Source of the DNA: Silene conica
Lineage: Eukaryota > Streptophyta > Magnoliopsida > Caryophyllales > Caryophyllaceae
DNA: 64,000 nucleotides
Direction of reading: 5' to 3'
Assembly (NCBI GenBank): GCA_029255685.2
Contig: CM055312.2
Location: 4,922,649 to 4,986,648 of the forward strand
This document shows positions 47,054 to 59,384 of the stretch, piece by piece. The notes under the pieces are model-generated. The model was not told the origin of the DNA. It did no database searches and saw only the letters and a list, made by a program, of their open reading frames with translations. Made by a program: the position numbers and the translations under genes. Each line of letters starts with the position of its first letter. Position 1 is the stretch's first letter.

Positions 47054-49377
47054 CTAGTTTAAATCCCGTGCAAAGTTACACGGGTATATATAAAATTGTT
47101 TAAAATTTGAGTTATAATTTATAGCAAAGTTAATATTTTCTCCGTCCACTTTAAACTTCTTATACTTTAGAAAATGTCTTAAGCATTTTTGTCGATTATT
47201 TTGAATCCAACTTTATCATATGCTTACTCATTGATTTTGACGGATAATTACACTAAGAAAGGTTCTTAAGATAACATAACCAGAGTTATGATGATTTTGT
47301 AACCCGTTCAACTGCAATACACATGCATTACAATTAAAGATGTTAAATTTTAATCCGACCCAACCTTAATCTTGAATATTTTATCCATTTTACAGTTAAG
47401 TCATGTAAGTTATGACATGCAATCCGAGAGATATACGACTCTTATGGCTCTTTATTTCAGGGTTAAACCTGATAAATTGAAAATAAGTTTATATTAAAAG
47501 TATGTCAAATATTACGAAAACATTAATAATTATTTTATATAATAATTTTTTGAAATTATTTAATTTCTATGTATAAAAAATTGTATAATAAATGATATTG
47601 TAACTAATATTAAGTTGTGATTTTTAATTAACAAACATGATAAAAAAATTTAATAAAATAAATTTTGATTTTACAATTGTTCAATGTAACAACTATGATT
47701 TCAATCAGTAATGAATATGTAGTATGATTAAAATAGTAGTATCAAATATGATTTAACTAAAAAAAATACTCCCACATATTCCGAATAATCCTCCCTATTT
47801 AAGGATGACACGAGAATTGAAGGTAATTGAAGAGATTAAAGGTATTGTGGGTATTATTGTGGGTGAAGTGATTAAAATAAGTATTGTTGTGTGGCAAAGT
47901 GATAGAGTTTTGTTATTCGATGGGCCGATGGGGTAATAAAAATAACTATAACACTTTACAAAAAAAAAGGAAATATGTAGAGTATTGTGAATAGACGATA
48001 AGGAATTGGGAAGTTATTGAAAATAGGAGGCAATATATTTTTATTCTAATGACGATGGTAAAAAAAGGCGTTAAGAATGTTTTAACCCGTATTTTAACTT
48101 TGGTCGAAAGTATGACTCATATTGAGATTACTGAGCGGTAGTAGACTCTCCAAATTCAATCTCACATGGTTCAGAAAAAAGCGAAACCAATGATATTGCT
48201 CTATCTGTGAAATGTGGAGGGTTCCTTGGTAAATTTCTTTTTTTAATTGTCGGTACCACGGTTGAAGTTTCTTCTTTTATGAAAGTGGGGTATTCTTCGT
48301 GTTTTATTAGATCAATAAAGCAGTTGACTTTATGATAAATTTGGGGTATTATTTTTCTTCAGATCGAGTAAGTCACTGATTTTCACCATCTATCCAAAAG
48401 GATGAGATAGGTTTAACCTAGTCGAGAGACTCAACCTTGCTAACAAAATAATGATGCGAACAAAACTTTTATATGAGATTTTAAAATTATGTTTATTTTA
48501 TAGACGATATTGCTAATAAAAATAATTTTATTTATATGTTAAAATAAACATAATTTCCGTCGCAGGTTTATCATTTAATTATTTTTCTCACCATATGGTA
48601 AATTTAACTATGTAAGGTTATTAGATAGTTCACATGTCTTTGAAAGACCGTCTTCCACTAAGTTAGTAGGAGACATAACATTGAAAATAGAAATTAAATA
48701 GCTCCCTCACTTTAAGCTGTCTCTCAATAAAACTATTAAGATACGGTCCCTCTAAAGTTTATGTATCACATTTAAAACGTCAAAAATAATTTAAAGTCGC
48801 GAGGTACAAATTAGTACTTCATCTGTTTTTATGGGATCTACTCATTTGTTGAATATATGAGTGTAGTATTTTAATAAAATGGATATATCATATAAAAACG
48901 GAAAAAGTACCGATTTAATTGCCTAAGTAATGATAAGATTATAGACGAGATAAAATTTTTGAAATTGAGAAAATAAATTTTGATTTTTTTTATAAAGTGC
49001 TAGAGAAAATTAATTTTCAATAGAAATGGCGGTGTATTAGTAGTTTGGACGGAAAAAAAATGTGATGGTCATGGTTGTTTTATTACTTTATATAGATAGA
49101 TTCTAAATTTCGCATAGAAATTATAAATGTTGATTAGAGAACTCATGAAAAGGGTAGCGGAATTTAATCAGCGTTGGGAAAAAGATGGGACACCATTTGA
49201 AGAAAGATAATCTTTTTTTGGGTTGAAGAATATCTTTTATTTTTTTAGGGAAAGTTGAAGATTTGCTCACTTTATTAGGGAAATAATTAGAGTTGGTGGA
49301 GAGATGTGGTAGGCAAGTGAGCAAGTAGGCGGGAAAAAAGAATGTGTTGTGGTTTCTATTTTATTATTTTATATAGA
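47054..49377 (-). mobile_element. minus-strand Helitron, 5' end uncertain
   Basis: The minus-strand 3' end is CCCGTGTAACTTTGCACGGG, ATTTAAA, CTAG (to 47054), then T. Two Helitron-like 5' ends are visible on the minus strand: TCTATCTATATAAAGTAAT near 49100 and TCTATATAAAATAATAAAA near 49377. Only one 3' end exists, so one of the two is truncated. Confidence 0.6.
47769..48033. mobile_element. diverged Stowaway-like MITE
   Basis: CTCCCACATATTCCGAATAA at the left matches imperfectly the inverted right end (TTGAAAATAGGAGGCAA), with TA on both sides. It lies inside the Helitron at 47054-49377. Confidence 0.6.
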
Positions 49378-50154
49378 TGATTAAGCTTTGAATCAAGTCA
49401 TATTTAAGATTATTTTACCAAAACAAAGTCATATTTAATATGCTAACCTTGTTGTTTAATTAAGAGATCATAAATTACGTATATGATAAAGAGTTAGAGT
49501 GGTATTTTTATAGTTTGATCATATGCAAAATATATATAAGAAAACTAACATATAAAAATAGGAATACAAAATGATAATGAAGAATAAACTGGGATTAGTT
49601 GATCAAGTTTTCATTAAGATTTGATATTTCTTCATGTCAAATAGGGTTGAACTGCTACTTTGACTTGTTAATCGTGTATCTTATACTTCCTTCATTCAAA
49701 TCCAAAGTGATGCTTTATGTACAAATATTGAGAGTTTATTAAAATATGATTGAAAGTACAATGGAAAGTGTGTAGGTTGCTTTTTTTATTATTTGTGGTG
49801 GAGTAATGGTGGAACATTTGATGACATGTAAATAATTGATGTTCATAATGATACTTTAGTCATTTTTTTGGCTTTATTAGGAAAGGTGTAGTGTGGATAT
49901 GAATGGATTAAAATGAAATAGGTGTAGTTTGGATATGAATGGAGGAAGTAGAATACAACACCCAAAATGAGGACTCGAGTAGGCGAGTATGACTTGTCAC
50001 CCAATTTGACTCGAACTTATATGATGATCCAAGCATCCAACTGAATGCGTATTCTTGCAAACTATTATCGATAAAAATCTTCATAACATTCCTCCAAAAA
50101 TAGTTTATAAATATGACCCAAACACTTTATCTTCAGTAAATCTTGCTTAATACA

Positions 50155-50330
50155 TGTATTATACCGTTTTAATCTTAAGACGGGTCAAATACTACCAAGT
50201 GGGGGGAAATAAAGACAAAAAAAATGCCATCTTTTATGTGACAAGTGGGTGATGTGATATGTATTTAACTCGTCTTACGGTTAAAACGGATAATGACGGT
50301 TTAAAACAAGAATTTGTACTCTATTTTTAA
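50155..50330. mobile_element. diverged foldback MITE
   Basis: TACCGTTTTAATCTTAAGACGGGTCAAATAC at the left is inverted at the right (GTATTTAACTCGTCTTACGGTTAAAACGG). The tail CAAGAATTTGTAC is like the GTCACAAG family tail (GAGAATTTGTG). Confidence 0.55.
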
Positions 50331-50517
50331 CTCAATTTGATAGGAGTAAGATTTTAGATCTGGGCCATTAATGCTCTTTTAAGCCTAAAAATTTAAATCG
50401 TGTTATTAACGCGGGGGGGTAAAATTAATCGCTAAGATATCTCATGTGTTCTTCAATTTTGTGACATGGAACAGCTTTGATGTTAGCGTCTCTTGGGTGT
50501 TATAACTTATAACGGTC

Positions 50518-50757
50518 GCACTCCACTTTTGTACCACACCAAAACCTGATAGCCTTTGGGGCCTGGCCCCTCATTTGTACTAAAAAAACAAAAAAAACAA
50601 CCTGATTGCCTTTACCATTTTCCTAATGTTTTTCTATCTTTGATTGTTAGCCCTTATTTCACCCAACTCCACTTTTGTACCACACTACAACCTGATAACC
50701 CTTACCATTTCCCTAATTTTTTCCTATCTTTAATTGTTAGCCCTTATTTCAAATTAC
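50518..50757. repeat. about 100-bp tandem repeat next to NLR exon 3
   Basis: CTCCACTTTTGTACCACAC recurs at about 50521 and 50668. ACCTGAT...CCTTACCATTT, CCTATCTTTAATTGTTAG and CCCTTATTTCA recur in two adjacent diverged copies (about 50600 and 50693). Confidence 0.75.
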
Positions 50758-50819
50758 GGACATCATAGAGAGTAGAGACAATAAATTTTAGTGTAAATGG
50801 AGAAAAGTCCACGGCGTAC

Positions 50820-52180
50820 CTTTTCATCAAACAAAGGACGATCTTGTGACAAATACGCAATGGTATGCATCTCACTTTGTGTATGCCCGACTACGGTTGA
50901 CAGTCTTTGCACGGCTAGTGAAAGTGATTTCAAATGAGGAAACAAGACTATTTCTGCTTTGTCTTCTCGTAAAGTCATATCCTTATAAAAGATTAACTCC
51001 AAAGATTCACAATCAGTAACATCAATCTCACTCAAGTTATGAAGAATGGAAGTTATTAGAGGCAGACCATACTTCAACTTGGGCAATTTATTAAAAAAGA
51101 GGCGTTGTAAATTAGAAAACAGTCCTGCTGGAGCTTTCCCATTGTATATCAACTCTAAGTTATCCATAGAATGTAAGCGTAAAAGCTCCAGATTTGCAAA
51201 CACCATTGGCTCATCTTGATCGCTTGACCTAACTATGCATTTGAAATTGCAGTTTTTAACAACCAAAATCCTTAAGTCTTTCAAACCCTCTTCATCAAAC
51301 AAAGGGACCAAATTCTGAGTTAAACTAAGACAATCCATTAGTAGAAAACAATCGGCTTTCTTTAATACCGCTCTTAACCAATTGTTTTCAACTGTATTTA
51401 TATCCCTTAGCCCCAAAGTATAACGGCACTCTAATACTTTATCAAATGTAGTATCCCAATCTAATGAATAATCCTGAACACATATTTTGAACTTGCCTAA
51501 TTGCTCGACATACTGGCCATTATTTGCAGTTAACAATTGTTTAGCTTTAGATACCTCAATTTCAAGCACATTCAAGTGAGATAGTGTATCAAGCTCACTT
51601 CCACTAACCTGGTCATATCCCTCTTCAGGATTAGCTTCAATAAATGTAGATGCCCATCCATCGAAAACATTGAGCATGTATAGTCCTTCTAAATGAGATA
51701 AACGGGATAAGATATTGGCCGGAATATTTTTCATACCTTTGCACCCTTCTATATCTAGCAAACGAAGCTTGCACAAGTCCCCAATGTCAATAGCTAACTC
51801 CTCCAAACTTGATCCGCGCATGCTTAAGACAAGAAGATTCACCAACTTACCAATCAATTTAACGTCTTTCAATTTGCAGTTGTGTAAATGCAATGTTTTG
51901 AGACGCTTTAAATATCCCATTGATTCTGGTAACCCCAAACTAAAGTTTATATTTGACAAACTTAATATCTTTAAATTTGTCATTCCCGCGAAGAAATCAG
52001 AAGGAAGACTTGTAGAGGATATGTCGCCTTTCAATAATAAAATTTGAAGCATAGGAGCCTTCACTCCACTCAAACGAGAAAAATCATTGCCCGAAAGCAA
52101 CGAAATGGCTATGAACTTCTTGAAAGACTGCTGAGACATCCATCGCGGAATGCTTTCAACCAAAATCACTTGATCGTTGC
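50820..52180 (-). CDS. NLR exon 3, LRRs
   Basis: 1361 nt between acceptor TTTTGACAG and donor AAAG|GTACGC. It encodes about 450 residues of LRRs with LxxLxxLxLxxC spacing, directly after the ARC2/IHD segment. The phase with exons 2 and 4 is correct. Confidence 0.85.
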
Positions 52181-52926
52181 CTGTCAAAAGACAAAACTGG
52201 GTAGTATCACGATAGGAATTTAACAGGTAAAACACTTGAGTTCCTCAAATTTCAACTCTGGTTAACCTACTCTTCAGTGATATGTTTACAATTATTTTAT
52301 TTTGTGAGGAAAAACATAAAGCAAATGCAAACATATCAACGAAAATGAATCGGATTAAATCGTACCTAAATCGGAAATTTGGTTCACCCAAGTAACAATT
52401 GTACTACCATCCAATTTTAATATCACAAATTCTTACTGATTATCAGAATTCATTAAGATTCTATGAGTTGTTAATTAAATTAGAATGACAATAGTTTTTT
52501 GGAACCCATCTACAAGACTATGTTTTGATCGTTATTCCAATCATCTTTATCAGATATGAGTTCGTAGCGAAAATTTGTGAGATAGGATGATTTCTGAAAA
52601 TTTTAATGCAAATTTTTTTAGGGAGAAGATCAAGAAAGATGAAAATTAGATGGGATATGATTTCGTTGGTAAAAGCTAACAATTTGATCAATACTATGTT
52701 TTGATCTTTAACCCAGTTATGTTTATGGATTAAGTGTTAGATTCAAAATTACCAACATAACTCTTTGTATTTATAAGGTTTGAAAATGTGCTATTGATCT
52801 ACAAAAATATGATCACACAAGCTCATGTTTGGAGGTTGCTCTAATTTTATGAACAAGCGAAAATGAAAGACAAAAAAACATATTTTTTTAAAATTAACTA
52901 GTAGTTAATATGCATTTGATCATTAC
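52181..52926 (-). other. NLR intron 2
   Basis: 746 bp, AT-rich, from GTAATGAT to TTTTGACAG. Phase 1, between the IHD region and the first LRRs. No repeat recognised in it. Confidence 0.75.
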
Positions 52927-53724
52927 CTTTATCAATAAATGAAATAGCAGATGCGCGAACAACATCGTGTATTTTGACTTTTCCATCTGACTTATCTTTT
53001 AGTAGCAATGATGATGAAACAAGATCGTTAGCCCATTCACTTGCTTGTTTCAATGCTTCTGATAAGCCACTGACACGTTGAAATAAATCCAATCCAATGC
53101 CATATCTCATTAAATCATCAACAGATATAGGTGAATCAAGGGGAGAAAGACAAGCAAGAAAGAAAAATGCCCTTTTTTCTTTGTTATTCATAAGCTTGTA
53201 GCTTGTTTCGAGAATTGAGTATATCTCATGATACTCACTATTAACTTGACACAAAATAGGCTTTTCTGATGTCTCTGCAAATTGACACCACATTGACAAC
53301 TTTTTTCCCTTTACTACACTCGCTGTTGCGACAATTGCAAGAGGTAAGCCTCCACATTTCCTTAATAGTCTATCTACCACCGGTTTAAATTCTTGGTTGT
53401 CAATCTTCTCTCCAGTTTGATTTTGAAATAGATCCAAAGCTTCTTTTTCATTCAACATGCCCACCTCAAGTATATTAGCCTCTCTGACATTCATGTCCTT
53501 ACACACTTGTTTTTCCCTGGTTGTAATCAAGAGTTTACAACAAAAATCATCAGTAATTTCACGAGGAATCCCCACTTCATCTAACTTAAGTTTCTTCCAT
53601 ACATTATCAAGTACTATAAGTATCTTCTGTGAGTTCAGTGAATTATAAATATTACGGGCCCTTTGAGCTACACTGTGCACATCTTCCAACGACAGGCCAA
53701 TTCCTTCAGCAATTTGATCTTGAA
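52927..53724 (-). CDS. NLR exon 2, part after the Helitron: NB-ARC
   Basis: 798 nt with kinase 2 (ILIVLDNVW), RNBS-B, GLPL (CGGLPLAI), RNBS-D and IHD motifs. On the minus strand it begins exactly where the Helitron ends. Joining it to 60739-60638 across the A/T insertion site gives an unbroken frame (codons GGT ATT CAA, G-I-Q). Confidence 0.88.
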
Positions 53725-54839
53725 TCAATCAATCAATCAATTAATCAATCAATCAATATAAATATATATTTGAGGCTTTTTTCGAGCGATGTGGTAGTCT
53801 CCAATTTTTTAAAAACTCTTATTTGATTAGTTTTTAGATTATCCCACATGGGAAAATTAAGAGAAGAAATAATAGACATGGGTATAAAACAATTTTTAAA
53901 GTAGGATTATAAAATAAAGTCCATATTTTTTAAAGTACCTATTCAAATTAATTTACTATTTTAATTAGGAGTCTCACATAGAAAAATTAGGATTACACAA
54001 CACTACACCTATTTAAATTAGGAGTAGTAATAAATCCCACAAAAAAAATAGGGTATAAAACAATTTTAGTCCTACATTGAAAAATTAAGGTAACAGAAAA
54101 AAAAGAAATAGGGTATAAAATAATTTTTAAAGTAGAGTTGATTATAAAACAATTTTTAAAGTAGAGTTGATTATAGAATAAAGTCCATATTTTTTAAAGT
54201 ACCTATTCAAATTAATTTACTATTTTAATTAGGAGTCTCACATAGAAAAATTAGGATTACACAACACTACACCTATTTAAATTAGGAGTAGTAATAAATC
54301 CCACAAAAAAAATAGGGTATAAAACAATTTTAGTCCCACATTAAAAAATTAAGGTAACAGAAAAAAAAGAAATAGGGTATAAAATAATTTGTAGAGAATT
54401 AATATTTATATATAATATTAGATGTTAGAGTTGATTACAAATAAAATTCCAACTTTTTTAAACTATGAATTTGATAACTTTTAAGATTTAATAACTATTT
54501 AAATTAATTCACTATTTTAATTAGAAGTAACAATATATCTCACACAACACTACACATATTTAAATTAGGGATAGTAAATATATCTACATGGAAAATTAGG
54601 GGAAAAAAAGAAATGAAATAGAGTAAATACAATTTATAATAGACATGGGTATAAAACAATTTTTAAAGTAGATTTGATTATAAAATAAAGTCAATATTTT
54701 TTAAAGTACCTATTCAAATTAATTTACTATTTTAATTAGGAGTCTCACATAGAAAAATTAGGATTACACAACACTACACCTATTTAAATTAGGAGTAGTA
54801 ATAAATCCCACAAAAGAAATAGGGTATAAAATAATTTTA

Positions 54840-54890
54840 GTCCCACATTGAAAATTTAAGGTAAGAGAAAAGAAAGAAATAGGGTATAAA
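54840..54890 (+). promoter_or_regulatory. USE-like plus TATA module (one of many in the array)
   Basis: GTCCCACATTG (54840-54850) is one base from the plant snRNA upstream sequence element RTCCCACATCG, and TATAAA follows at 54885, 34 bp on. The same 34-bp arrangement occurs at 55230-55280 and 55618-55668. No snRNA-like transcript was recognised downstream. Confidence 0.4.
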
Positions 54891-57800
54891 ATAATTTGTA
54901 GAGATTTAATATTTATATATAATATTAGATGTTAGAGTTGATTATAAATAAAATTCCTACTTTTTTAAACTATCAATTTGATGATTTTTTAGATTAACCC
55001 ACATGGGAAAATTAAGAGAAGAAATAATGGACATTTGGTATAAAACAATTTTCAAAGTAGAGTTGATTATAAAGTAAAGTCCACCTTTTTTTAAGGTACC
55101 TATTTAAATTATTTTACTATTTTAATTAGGAGTCCCACATAGAAAAATTAGGAGTACACAACACTACACCTATTTAAATTTAGAGTAGTAATAAATCCCA
55201 CAAATGTAATAGGGTATAAAACAATTTTAGTCCCACATTGAGAAATTAGGGTAAGAGAAAAAAAAGAAATAGGGTATAAAATAATTTGTAGAAAATTAAT
55301 AATTATAGATAATATTAGATGTTAGAGTTGATTATAAATAAAATTCCTACTTTTTTAAACTATCAATTTGATGATTTTTTAGATTAACCCACATGGGAAA
55401 ATTAAGAGAAGAAATAATGGACATTTGGTATAAAACAATTTTCAAAGTAGAGTTGATTATAAAGTAAAGTCAACCTTTTTCTAAGGTACCTATTTAAATT
55501 ACTTTACTATTTTAATTAGGAGTCCCACATAGAAAAATTAGGAGTACACAACACTACACCTATTTAAATTGAGTAGTAATAAATCCCACAAATGTAATAG
55601 GGTATAAAACAATTTTAGTCCCACATTGAGAAATTAGGGTAAGAGAAAAAAAAGAAATAGGGTATAAAATAATTTGTAGAAAATTAATAATAATAGATAA
55701 TATTAGATGTTAGAGTTGATTATAAATAAAATTCCAACTTTTTTAAACTATCAATTTGATGATTTTTTCGAGTAGATATTATTACTATTCAAATTAATTT
55801 ACTATTTTAATTAGGAGTCCCACATAGAAAAATTAGGAGTACACAACACTACACCTGTTTAAATTAGGAGTAGTAATATATCTCACAAAAGAAATAGGGT
55901 ATACAACAATTTTAGTCCCACATTGAAAAATTAAGGTAAGGGGGAAAAAAAAGAAATTGGGTATAAAATAATTTGTAGAGAATTAATATTTATATATAAT
56001 ATTAGATGTTTGAGTTGATTATAAATAAAATTCCAACTTTTTTAAACTATGAATTTGATAATTTTTTAGATTTAATAACTATTTAAATTAATTCACTATT
56101 TTAATTAGAAGTAACAATATATCCCACACAACACTACACAAAAAAAGAAATAGGGTATAAAATAATTTGTAGATAATTAATATTTATAGATAATATTAGA
56201 TGTTTGAGTTGATTATAAATAAAATTCCAACCTTTTTAAACTATGAATTTGATAATTTTTTAGATTTAATAACTATTTAAATTAATTCACTATTTTAATT
56301 ACAAGTAACAATATATCCCAGGCCACACAACACTACAAAAAAAAAAAAGGGTATAAAATAATTTGTAGATAATTAATATTAATAGATAATATTAGATGTT
56401 AGAGTTGATTATAAATAAAATTCCGACTTTTTTAAACTATCAATTTGATAATTTTTTAGAGTAGATATTATTACTATTTAAATTAATTTACTATTTTAAT
56501 TAGGAGTCCCACATAGAAAAATTAGGAGTACACAACACTACACCTATTTAAATTAGGAGTAGTAATAAATCTCACAAAAGAAATAGGGTATAAAACAATT
56601 TTAGTCGCACATTGAAAAATTAAGATAAGAGGAAAAAAAAAATACGGTATAAAATAATTTGTAGAGAATTAATATTTATATATAATATTTGATGTTAGAG
56701 TTGATTATAAATAAAATTCCAACTTTTTTAAACTATGAATTTGATAATTTTTTAGATTTAATAACTATTTAAATTAATTCACTATTTTAATTAGAAGTAA
56801 CAATATATCCCACACAACACTACACATATTTAAATTAGGGGTAGTAAATAATATCTGCATGGAAAATTAGGGGAAAAAAAGAAATGAAATAGAGTAAAAT
56901 ATATTTTTTCTAGATAATATGAGATGTTATAGTTGATTATAAAATAAAATTTCAACTGTTTTAAACAATCAACTTGATAATTTTTTAGATTTAATACATA
57001 TTTAAATTAGAGTAAAATACAATTTTTATAGATAATAGTAGACGTTAGAGTTATAAAATAAAATTCCTACTTTTTTAAACTATCTATTTGATGATTTTTT
57101 AGATTATCACACATGGGAAAATTAAGAGAAGAAATAATGGACATTGGGTATAAAACAATTTTTAAAGTAGAGTTGATTATAAAATAAAGTCCAACTTTTT
57201 TTAACGTACCTATTTAAATTACTTTACTATTACTATTTTAATTTAATTAGGAGTCCTACATAGAAAAATTAGGAGTACACAACACTACACCTATTTAAAT
57301 TAAGAGTAGTAATAAATCCCACAAAAGAAATATGGTATAAAACAATTTTAGTCCCACATTCAGAAATTAGGGTAAGAGAAAAAAAAAGAAAAAAGAAAAA
57401 GGGTATAAAATAATTTGTAGAGAATTAATATTTATAGATAATATTAGATGTTAGAGTTGATTATAAATAAAATTCCAACTTTTTTGAACTATGAATTTGA
57501 TAATTTTTTAGATTTAATAACTATTTAAATTAATTCACTATTTTAATTAGAAGTAACAATATATCCCACACAACACTACACATATTTAAATTAGGGGTAG
57601 TAAATAATATCTGCATAGAAAATTAGGGGAAAAAAAGAAATGAAATAGAGTAAAATATAATTTTTGTAGATAATATGAGATGTTATAGTTGATTATAAAA
57701 TAAAATTTCAACTGTTTTAAACAATCAATTTGATAATTTTTTAGATTTAATACATATTTAAATTAGAGTAAAATACAATTTTTATAGATAATAGTAGACG

Positions 57801-58260
57801 TTAGAGTTATAAAATAAAATTCCTACTTTTTTAAACTATCAATTTGATGATTTTTTAGATTATCCCACATGGGAAAATTAAGAGAAGAAATAATGGACAT
57901 TGGGTATAAAACAATTTTTAAAGTAGAGTTGATTATAAAATAAAGTCCAACTTTTTTTAACGTACCTATTTAAATTACTTTACTATTACTATTTTAATTT
58001 AATTAGGAGTCCTACATAGAAAAATTAGGAGTACACAACACTACACCTATTTAAATTAAGAGTAGTAATAAATCCCACAAAAGAAATATGGTATAAAACA
58101 ATTTTAGTCCCACATTCAGAAATTAGGGTAAGAGAAAAAAAAAAAGAAAAAAGAAAAAGGGTATAAAATAATTTGTAGAGAATTAATATTTATAGATAAT
58201 ATTAGATGTTAGAGTTGATTATAAATAAAATTCCAACTTTTTTAAACTATCAATTTGATA

Positions 58261-58516
58261 CTTCCTCCATTTTTCTATGTTCTTCCCATTTGCTTTTTGG
58301 AGGTCAAAGTTCGAGAACTTTGACCGTAAGTAAGTTAGACAATAATGAATTTTAAGTTATAAAATTAGAACATTTACAATTATTATCAACAAATCTTCGT
58401 GGGGAAAAAAAATTCAATAGAAAAAAATATCGTATAGGTGTCGGAAAAGACGGTCAAAGATGCGTCTTGGAGACCGCAATAAAGCAAATGGGAAGAACAT
58501 AAAAAAATGGAGGAAG
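58261..58516. mobile_element. Stowaway-like MITE inside the Helitron array
   Basis: CTTCCTCCATTTTTCTATGT is mirrored by ACATAAAAAAATGGAGGAAG, with TA at 58259-58260 and 58517-58518. The inner inverted repeat continues (TTCTTCCCATTTGC / GCAAATGGGAAGAA). Confidence 0.9.
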
Positions 58517-59333
58517 TAATTTTTTAGAGTAGATATTATTAGACGATAGTCTATAGGAACTTTCTTAAAACACTTATTTAAATATTTTTTATTTTGATTA
58601 TAAGTACGTAGCAATATATCACACATTAAAAAGTTATAGGAATAGAGAAAGAAAATAGGGTATAAAACAATTTTAAAATTTAAATAATTTTTGAATTATA
58701 ATTAGATGTTGCTTTGAATCCCACATTAAAAAAATTACATAATTTGAATATTTTTAAAAATTTAATATATAATTAAGAGTGGTAATACATCCTACATCGA
58801 AAAAATTAATAAAGGCTATTATAAAATACTTATTTAAATTTTGTAAGGTTTTAGATTTTAATTAAAAGTAGGAATATATCCCGCATCAATGGTAACTTGA
58901 TAGCTTTTCCATATCTTCAGTCACTAAAACTTGATCGTATAGACCATTTAAAGGTGGTGTGTATTATTAGGAGCTATTTTAAACTACTTATTTAAATTTT
59001 TTTAAATTTTATATTTTAACTAGAATAATAGGAATGTATCCCATATCGAAAAATTAGGTAAATAAAGAAAGAAAATAGGATAACACATTTTTACATTTTT
59101 AATATTTTATAAATTTTAGTTAGGAGTAGAGAGTATCCAACATCGAAAAATTAGGGAAACAAAGAAAATAAAATAGATATACTTTTTTTAAAACACTTTT
59201 TTTTGTAGATTTTAATTAGAAGTAGTAATATATATCATACATCGAAAAGTTAGGGGAATAAAGAAAAAAAATAGGGTATAAAACAATTATAGAATTTAAA
59301 TGTTTTTTAAATTATAAGTATGAGTGACAATAT

Positions 59334-59384
59334 ATCCCACATCGAAAAATTAGTAGAATAAAGAAAGAAAGTAGAGTATAAAAT
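59334..59384 (+). promoter_or_regulatory. exact USE plus TATA module
   Basis: ATCCCACATCG (59334-59344) matches the plant snRNA upstream sequence element exactly. TATAAAAT starts at 59377, 32 bp after it. A second exact element is at 59417-59427, with TATCAAATA 32 bp after it. The 32-34 bp gap is the one described for Pol II-type snRNA promoters. Function here is unproven. Confidence 0.45.

Larger units (their letters stand above)
45189..50819 (-). other. NLR intron 3, transposon-filled
   Basis: A GT donor at 50819-50818 (AAAG|GTACGC) and an AG acceptor at 45190-45189 enclose 5.6 kb. It holds a Tourist-like repeat, a copia LTR-like remnant, a hAT element, a Helitron with a Stowaway MITE, a foldback repeat and a tandem repeat. 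The paralogue at 31-33 kb shares only the last 100 bp or so of this intron. Confidence 0.65.

Noticed and set aside
53629..53826. Plus-strand open frame with INQSINQS repeats
   Set aside because: It translates the ATCA repeat at the Helitron 5' end on the antisense strand of the NLR.
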